Under the pieces are notes generated by a model, which made no database searches, was not told the DNA's origin, and worked only from the letters and a program-made list of their open reading frames with translations. Shown piece after piece: positions 60,880 through 64,000 of a stretch of DNA of 64,000 nt. Positions within the stretch are counted from its first letter, which is position 1, and each line of letters opens with the position of its first letter. This stretch comes from Cytobacillus purgationiresistens (lineage in GTDB: Bacteria; Bacillota; Bacilli; Bacillales; Cytobacillaceae). Where the stretch lies: assembly GCF_030813235.1 (NCBI RefSeq), contig NZ_JAUSUB010000005.1:204984-268983 (forward strand), written 5' to 3'. Position numbers and translations under genes: made by a program.

Positions 60880-60990
60880 GGCGCCTTGTTCACCCTCAGG
60901 CAAGCATAAGAAGAGCCTTGCGGAAAGATGCTCTTTACCCTTCTGGGGGGCCAGACCACCCGTGGGGGTAGGACGCTTGCGCTAGACATT
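60880..60990. repeat. GC-rich Bacillus intergenic repeat (second type)
   Basis: GCGCTGGGCGCCTTGTTCAC, then AAGAGCCTTGCGGAAAGATG and GGGGCCAGACCACCCGTGGG with GGACGCTTGCGCTAGACA resemble another recurrent intergenic element that I recall from Bacillus genomes. It lies inside the alicyclic acid cluster (gap 60848-61040), between the ligase and BadI-like genes, and differs sharply in composition from its flanks. Confidence 0.55.
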
Positions 60991-61040
60991 TTCCTATCTT
61001 CGAAAATTTCTTATCTTTTAAAATATATAGACGGCTTCAA

Positions 61041-61841
61041 TTACCTCCTAAATTTAGAAAAATCAACAGGGCGCTTTTCGATAAATGCATTTTTCCCTTC
61101 TTCTGACTCTGGAGTGTTATAAAACATGGCTAAGCTTCCCATTGATAATTGGGATATCCCTTGAATGTTTGCACTATCTGCATTAAATGAATATTTAAGC
61201 ACCTTCAACGCTGTAGGGCTTTTTTGCAGGATTTTCTCGGCCCATGCCTCCGCTGCTTCTTGAAGTTGCTCAGGCGGGACAATTTTATTTATAAGTCCCA
61301 TTTCTTGCGCCTCTTCTGCAGAATATTGCTCACATAAGTACCAAATTTCCCTTGCTTTTTTTTCGCCAACAATTCTTGCTAAATACGCAGATCCATATCC
61401 TGCATCATAGCTTCCTACTTTAGGACCACTTTGGCCAAATTTTGCCGTGCTTGCTGCTATCGTTAAATCACATATCACATGTAAAACGTGACCGCCACCA
61501 ATTGCATAGCCATTCACAGCTGCAATAACCGGCTTCGGAATATTTCGGATCGTTTGATGAAGATTTTCCACTTCAAGACCAATACCTCCACCTAACCCGC
61601 CAGAATAATCATAACCTCCTTCATTTCCTTTTTCTTTCTGGTCTCCCCCGGTACAGAATGCTTTATCTCCCGCTCCAGTTAAAATGACTGCTCCAATCCG
61701 GTTATCATCCCATGCATCGCGAAATGACCAGATTAACTCATCTATCGTCCTTGCCCGAAAAGCATTATAGACCTTTGGGCGATTGATTGTAATTTTAGCG
61801 ATTCCATTCTTTTTTTCATATAGTACATCCGTTAAATTCAT
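61041..61841 (-). CDS. 2-ketocyclohexanecarboxyl-CoA hydrolase-like crotonase (BadI/MenB type)
   Basis: 266 residues of the crotonase superfamily in the MenB branch: AFCTGGDQKEKGNEGGYDYS, PKPVIAAVNGYAIGGGHVLH, SGPKVGSYDAGYGSAYLARI (catalytic Asp/Tyr block) and the tail EKRPVDFSKFRR. MenB makes a menaquinone precursor; its close homologue BadI opens the 2-ketocyclohexane ring to pimeloyl-CoA by reverse Dieckmann reaction. No other men genes are present, while a ligase, SDR, hydratase and acyl-CoA dehydrogenase surround it, so BadI is preferred. Confidence 0.85.
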   Translation of the reverse strand: MNLTDVLYEKKNGIAKITINRPKVYNAFRARTIDELIWSFRDAWDDNRIGAVILTGAGDKAFCTGGDQKEKGNEGGYDYSGGLGGGIGLEVENLHQTIRNIPKPVIAAVNGYAIGGGHVLHVICDLTIAASTAKFGQSGPKVGSYDAGYGSAYLARIVGEKKAREIWYLCEQYSAEEAQEMGLINKIVPPEQLQEAAEAWAEKILQKSPTALKVLKYSFNADSANIQGISQLSMGSLAMFYNTPESEEGKNAFIEKRPVDFSKFRR

Positions 61842-61856
61842 TATGTTTTCCCCCTG

Positions 61857-62243
61857 CTATAAAATTTTTAGTACCACTTGACCTTTCATCACAATCAGAC
61901 CCGATTCATTAGTACAAACAACCTTTTCAGTCAGCCATTTGCGCTCAGATATCACATCAATGACTTCTATGTTTACTGTGATGGCATTACCTCCGTATAC
62001 TGGGTGAACAAATAGAAGCTCCTTTTGCATCATCACACATGGCTGTCCGGGTAATTGGGAACTTATTAACTCAGAGATAAAACCCTCATAAATCAGCGTC
62101 GGTATTTGAATCTTTCTTTCCCCGTCCACAATACTTTCATCAATGATGTTCATTCCTTTTGTAAAAGTTCCCCAGTTCTTTACATCCTCTTCGGTGAAAA
62201 TACGAGTACATACAGCCATTTGACCGACAAAATAGTCCATCAT
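61857..62243 (-). CDS. MaoC-like hot-dog hydratase of the alicyclic acid cluster
   Basis: 128 residues: FTEEDVKNWGTFTKGMNIID at the start is the hot-dog hydratase entry region, followed by TLIYEGFISELISSQLPGQP, LLFVHPVYGGNAITVNIEVI. The usual D-x4-H of hydratase-2 is not clearly present (WGTFTKGMNIIDES), so activity is uncertain; another thioester-active role is possible. In the pathway a hydratase is required between the dehydrogenase and the BadH-like SDR, and no BadK-type crotonase is in the cluster. 17 bp separate its start from the dehydrogenase stop. Confidence 0.78.
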   Translation of the reverse strand: MMDYFVGQMAVCTRIFTEEDVKNWGTFTKGMNIIDESIVDGERKIQIPTLIYEGFISELISSQLPGQPCVMMQKELLFVHPVYGGNAITVNIEVIDVISERKWLTEKVVCTNESGLIVMKGQVVLKIL

Positions 62244-62260
62244 ATTAATAGTCTCCTATT

Positions 62261-63415
62261 TTAGTAGGATCGAAATTCCTTACCGATAATATCTTTTGCA
62301 ATGACCATCTGATTGGCTTGTGCTGTCCCATCTCCAATTTCAAGGCCAATCACATCTCTTAAACGCTGCTCAAGCGGCATTTCCTTTGTATAAGCATAAT
62401 GGCCATTTAACAGGAGACATTCATGAATAGCCTCTTGACTGTATTTAGGTCCCAACCACTTAACTGATGCTGATTCTTTAGAGTGTTGTAAGCCGTGATC
62501 ACGTAGCCAGAGTCCTCGGTAGGCTTGCCACTTAACCATTTCCAAGTGTGTGTAGTGAGTGACAATCGGAAAAGAGACACCTTGATATACAGCAAGCGGT
62601 TTACCAAAGGACTGTCTGACCTTCACATGTTCAATCGTTTCATCTAAGCTTTGAAAAGCAGCGCCAACACATTGCAAACCGATTAGAAGCCTGCTTAAAT
62701 CAAAGCCATTCATCACTTGAGCAAATCCTTGATTTTCAAGCCCTATAAGGTTTTCCTCAGGAACCTCTACGTCATTCAGATAGATCGATCCTCTTCCAAT
62801 TGGAATATTGCCCATGTCTTCATAACCTGTACACTCTACTCCTGGCAAATCCCTTGGTACAATAAATGCACTTATTCCACGATTTCCTAAATTAGTATCG
62901 GTTTTAGCAAAAATAATGAAGGCATCACCCGCTGTCGCTACACTAATTCCCGATTTTTCACCATTAAGTACATAAACACTTCCTTTATGAAATGCTGTTG
63001 TTTTAATCCCTCCTGCATCTGTGCCTGCAGATGGCTCGGTAATCGCAATGCCTACAATTCGCTCGCCGCTAGCGATCCTCGGAAGCCATTCTTGCCTTAA
63101 TTCTTCAGTTGCATGTTTAGTAATGATTTCACCGATCAGTGCATTCAGCATAACTGCATATGTGAGATTAAAATCCCCTCTGCCTATTTCTTCTGCTGCA
63201 ATACCGGTTGTCACACAATCCGCGCCGCTTCCGCCAAATTCAGCAGGAATTCTCAAACCGTTTACTCCTAACTCTCCAAGCTTCTTCCATAAATGTCTAG
63301 GTGTGACTCCCTCTCTATCCCATTTAGTGTATTGTGGAAGCAGCTCCTCTTTTGCAAACTCCTTTAACATCTTGCGGAAATAATCTTGTTCTTCAGTAAA
63401 TGAAAAATTCAACAT
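62261..63415 (-). CDS. cyclohexanecarboxyl-CoA dehydrogenase-like acyl-CoA dehydrogenase (AliB-like)
   Basis: 384 residues from ATG 63415 (AAAGGAGGGG upstream); 25 extra upstream codons in the open frame are ignored. FSFTEEQDYFRKMLKEFAKE start, flavin segment VGIAITEPSAGTDAGGIKTT, YVLNGEKSGISVATAGDAFI and the C-terminal LEIGDGTAQANQMVIAKDII. The catalytic-base position of medium-chain enzymes reads G-DGT, thus Asp. First gene of the alicyclic acid cluster, with an array of TGCGAA half-sites about 85 bp upstream. The substrate is inferred from neighbours. Confidence 0.88.
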   Translation of the reverse strand: MLNFSFTEEQDYFRKMLKEFAKEELLPQYTKWDREGVTPRHLWKKLGELGVNGLRIPAEFGGSGADCVTTGIAAEEIGRGDFNLTYAVMLNALIGEIITKHATEELRQEWLPRIASGERIVGIAITEPSAGTDAGGIKTTAFHKGSVYVLNGEKSGISVATAGDAFIIFAKTDTNLGNRGISAFIVPRDLPGVECTGYEDMGNIPIGRGSIYLNDVEVPEENLIGLENQGFAQVMNGFDLSRLLIGLQCVGAAFQSLDETIEHVKVRQSFGKPLAVYQGVSFPIVTHYTHLEMVKWQAYRGLWLRDHGLQHSKESASVKWLGPKYSQEAIHECLLLNGHYAYTKEMPLEQRLRDVIGLEIGDGTAQANQMVIAKDIIGKEFRSY

Positions 63416-63498
63416 GCTTTCCCCTCCTTTAGTAAATACAGTTGCAATTCCCGTGCCAAAACATAAAGCTTGATAATAAAGCGTTTTCATTTTAAAAC

Positions 63499-63547
63499 AT
63501 TCGCATCATTGCGAATCATTCTTAAAAATGCGAATCTTATTTGCGAA
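63499..63547. promoter_or_regulatory. TGCGAA half-site array upstream of the alicyclic acid cluster
   Basis: ATTCGCA-TCAT-TGCGAAT (63499-63516) is a perfect seven-base inverted repeat. Further half-sites TGCGAAT (63529-63535) and TTGCGAA (63541-63547) follow in the same direction. The spacing suggests a dimeric repressor or activator with several sites just before the first gene. Confidence 0.62.
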
Positions 63548-63598
63548 AGGAATGATTCAATAAAAATGGGCTCAATACAAATAAGAAAGGACTAGATC

Positions 63599-64000
63599 CT
63601 TATCTGAAATCGAGAGAATGACGCAATACAGATTAGAATCGGCGGGATGCTTATCTGAAATCGAGAGAATCGCGCAATACAGATTAGAATCGGCGAGATT
63701 CTTATCTGAAATCAAAGTGAATCGCGCATTACAGATTAGAAAGGACGGGATTCTTATCTGAAATCTAGTGAATCGCGCATTACAGATTAGAATCGGCGGG
63801 ATGCTTATCTGAAATCCAGTGAATCGCGCAATATAGATTAGAATGGGCGGGATTCTTATCTGAAATCCAGTGAATCGCGCAATATAGATTAGAATGGGCG
63901 GGATTCTTATCTGAAATCCAGTGAATCGCGCAATACAGATTAGAATCGGTGGGATTCTTATCTGAAATCCAGTGAATCGCGCAATATAGATTAGAATGGG
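63599..64000. repeat. 51-bp tandem repeat, eight copies, running off the window
   Basis: Copies start at 63599, 63650, 63701, 63753, 63804, 63855, 63906 and 63957, each beginning CTTATCTGAAATC and containing GAATCGCGCAATA and GATTAGAATSGGCGGGAT. Seven units are 51 bp and the third is 52. Within each unit ATTCTTATCTG and CAGATTAGAAT (often TAGATTAGAAT) form an imperfect 11-bp inverted repeat. The last copies are nearly identical and the first are most diverged, which suggests recent expansion to the right. No gene lies between 63416 and 64000. Confidence 0.9.

Noticed and set aside
61041..61841. menaquinone MenB
   Set aside because: The sequence fits MenB, but no other men gene is near and all neighbours are acyl-CoA catabolic, so BadI-like is preferred.
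63599..64000. CRISPR array or repeat protein gene
   Set aside because: The repeats are contiguous with no variable spacers, and the 51-bp unit is longer than CRISPR repeats. Two minus-strand frames stay open across some units, but a 52-bp unit breaks them and no start or ribosome site is seen.

Overview
The window looks like a chromosomal segment of a low-GC Gram-positive endospore former of the Bacillaceae (Bacillus/Neobacillus-like). The evidence is the base composition, strong GGAGG-type ribosome binding sites, GTG/TTG starts, a CspB-type cold-shock protein, a SbcCD pair, the YvrJ/DUF2922/DUF1659 trio and a VanW lipoprotein. No rRNA, tRNA, CRISPR array or intact insertion sequence was seen. 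Almost all genes lie on the minus strand.

Layout. (1) 1-7.0 kb: a beta-oxidation-type cluster with a partial acyl-CoA dehydrogenase, a two-gene MaoC hydratase, a FabG-like reductase, a second acyl-CoA dehydrogenase and an acyl-CoA ligase. Two matching palindromes look like sites for one TetR-type repressor. A metallo-beta-lactamase-fold hydrolase and a ketopantoate-reductase-like protein follow. (2) 7-18.3 kb: a decayed stretch with a nucleoside transporter, a MutS2-like ATPase without Smr domain, an SDR and an acyl-CoA ligase with a cre box, set among relics of a Dph6-like ligase, a papain-like amidase, a transposase, a phosphotriesterase and a YbaK deacylase. (3) 18.3-27 kb: housekeeping and stress genes (acetamidase, Nudix, GNAT, YwbE, MFS efflux, SbcCD). 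(4) 27.2-34.9 kb: a four-subunit FAD/Fe-S amine or opine dehydrogenase (HcnABC/OoxAB-like) with its own polyamine-type ABC importer and a GntR regulator; an identical 16-bp site lies before the transporter and before the regulator. (5) 35-37 kb: cold-shock gene, small Bacillus proteins and a holin. (6) 37.9-51.7 kb: a ring-cleavage catabolon. A run of ten genes from a cupin to a VOC protein encodes Rieske dioxygenase alpha and beta, dihydrodiol dehydrogenase, extradiol dioxygenase, aldehyde dehydrogenase, a ThDP enzyme and others. An MFS importer, an IclR regulator and an alpha/beta hydrolase complete it. Three promoters share a 24-bp operator directly downstream of the -10 box. (7) 51.7-57.6 kb: repeats, a HesB-like protein, VanW, a frameshifted flavoprotein, a hemolysin relic, a methyltransferase and a DUF2188 protein. 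(8) 57.7-63.5 kb: a cluster matching cyclohexanecarboxylate degradation to pimeloyl-CoA (ligase, dehydrogenase, hydratase, SDR, BadI-like ring hydrolase). The window ends in a 51-bp tandem repeat.

The main picture is an organism specialised in acyl-CoA, alicyclic and aromatic acid catabolism, with each module under its own local operator. About eleven gene relics lie between the modules, and several keep both ends of the gene but have lost the middle. Product names come from motifs and remembered family resemblance, because no database search was possible.
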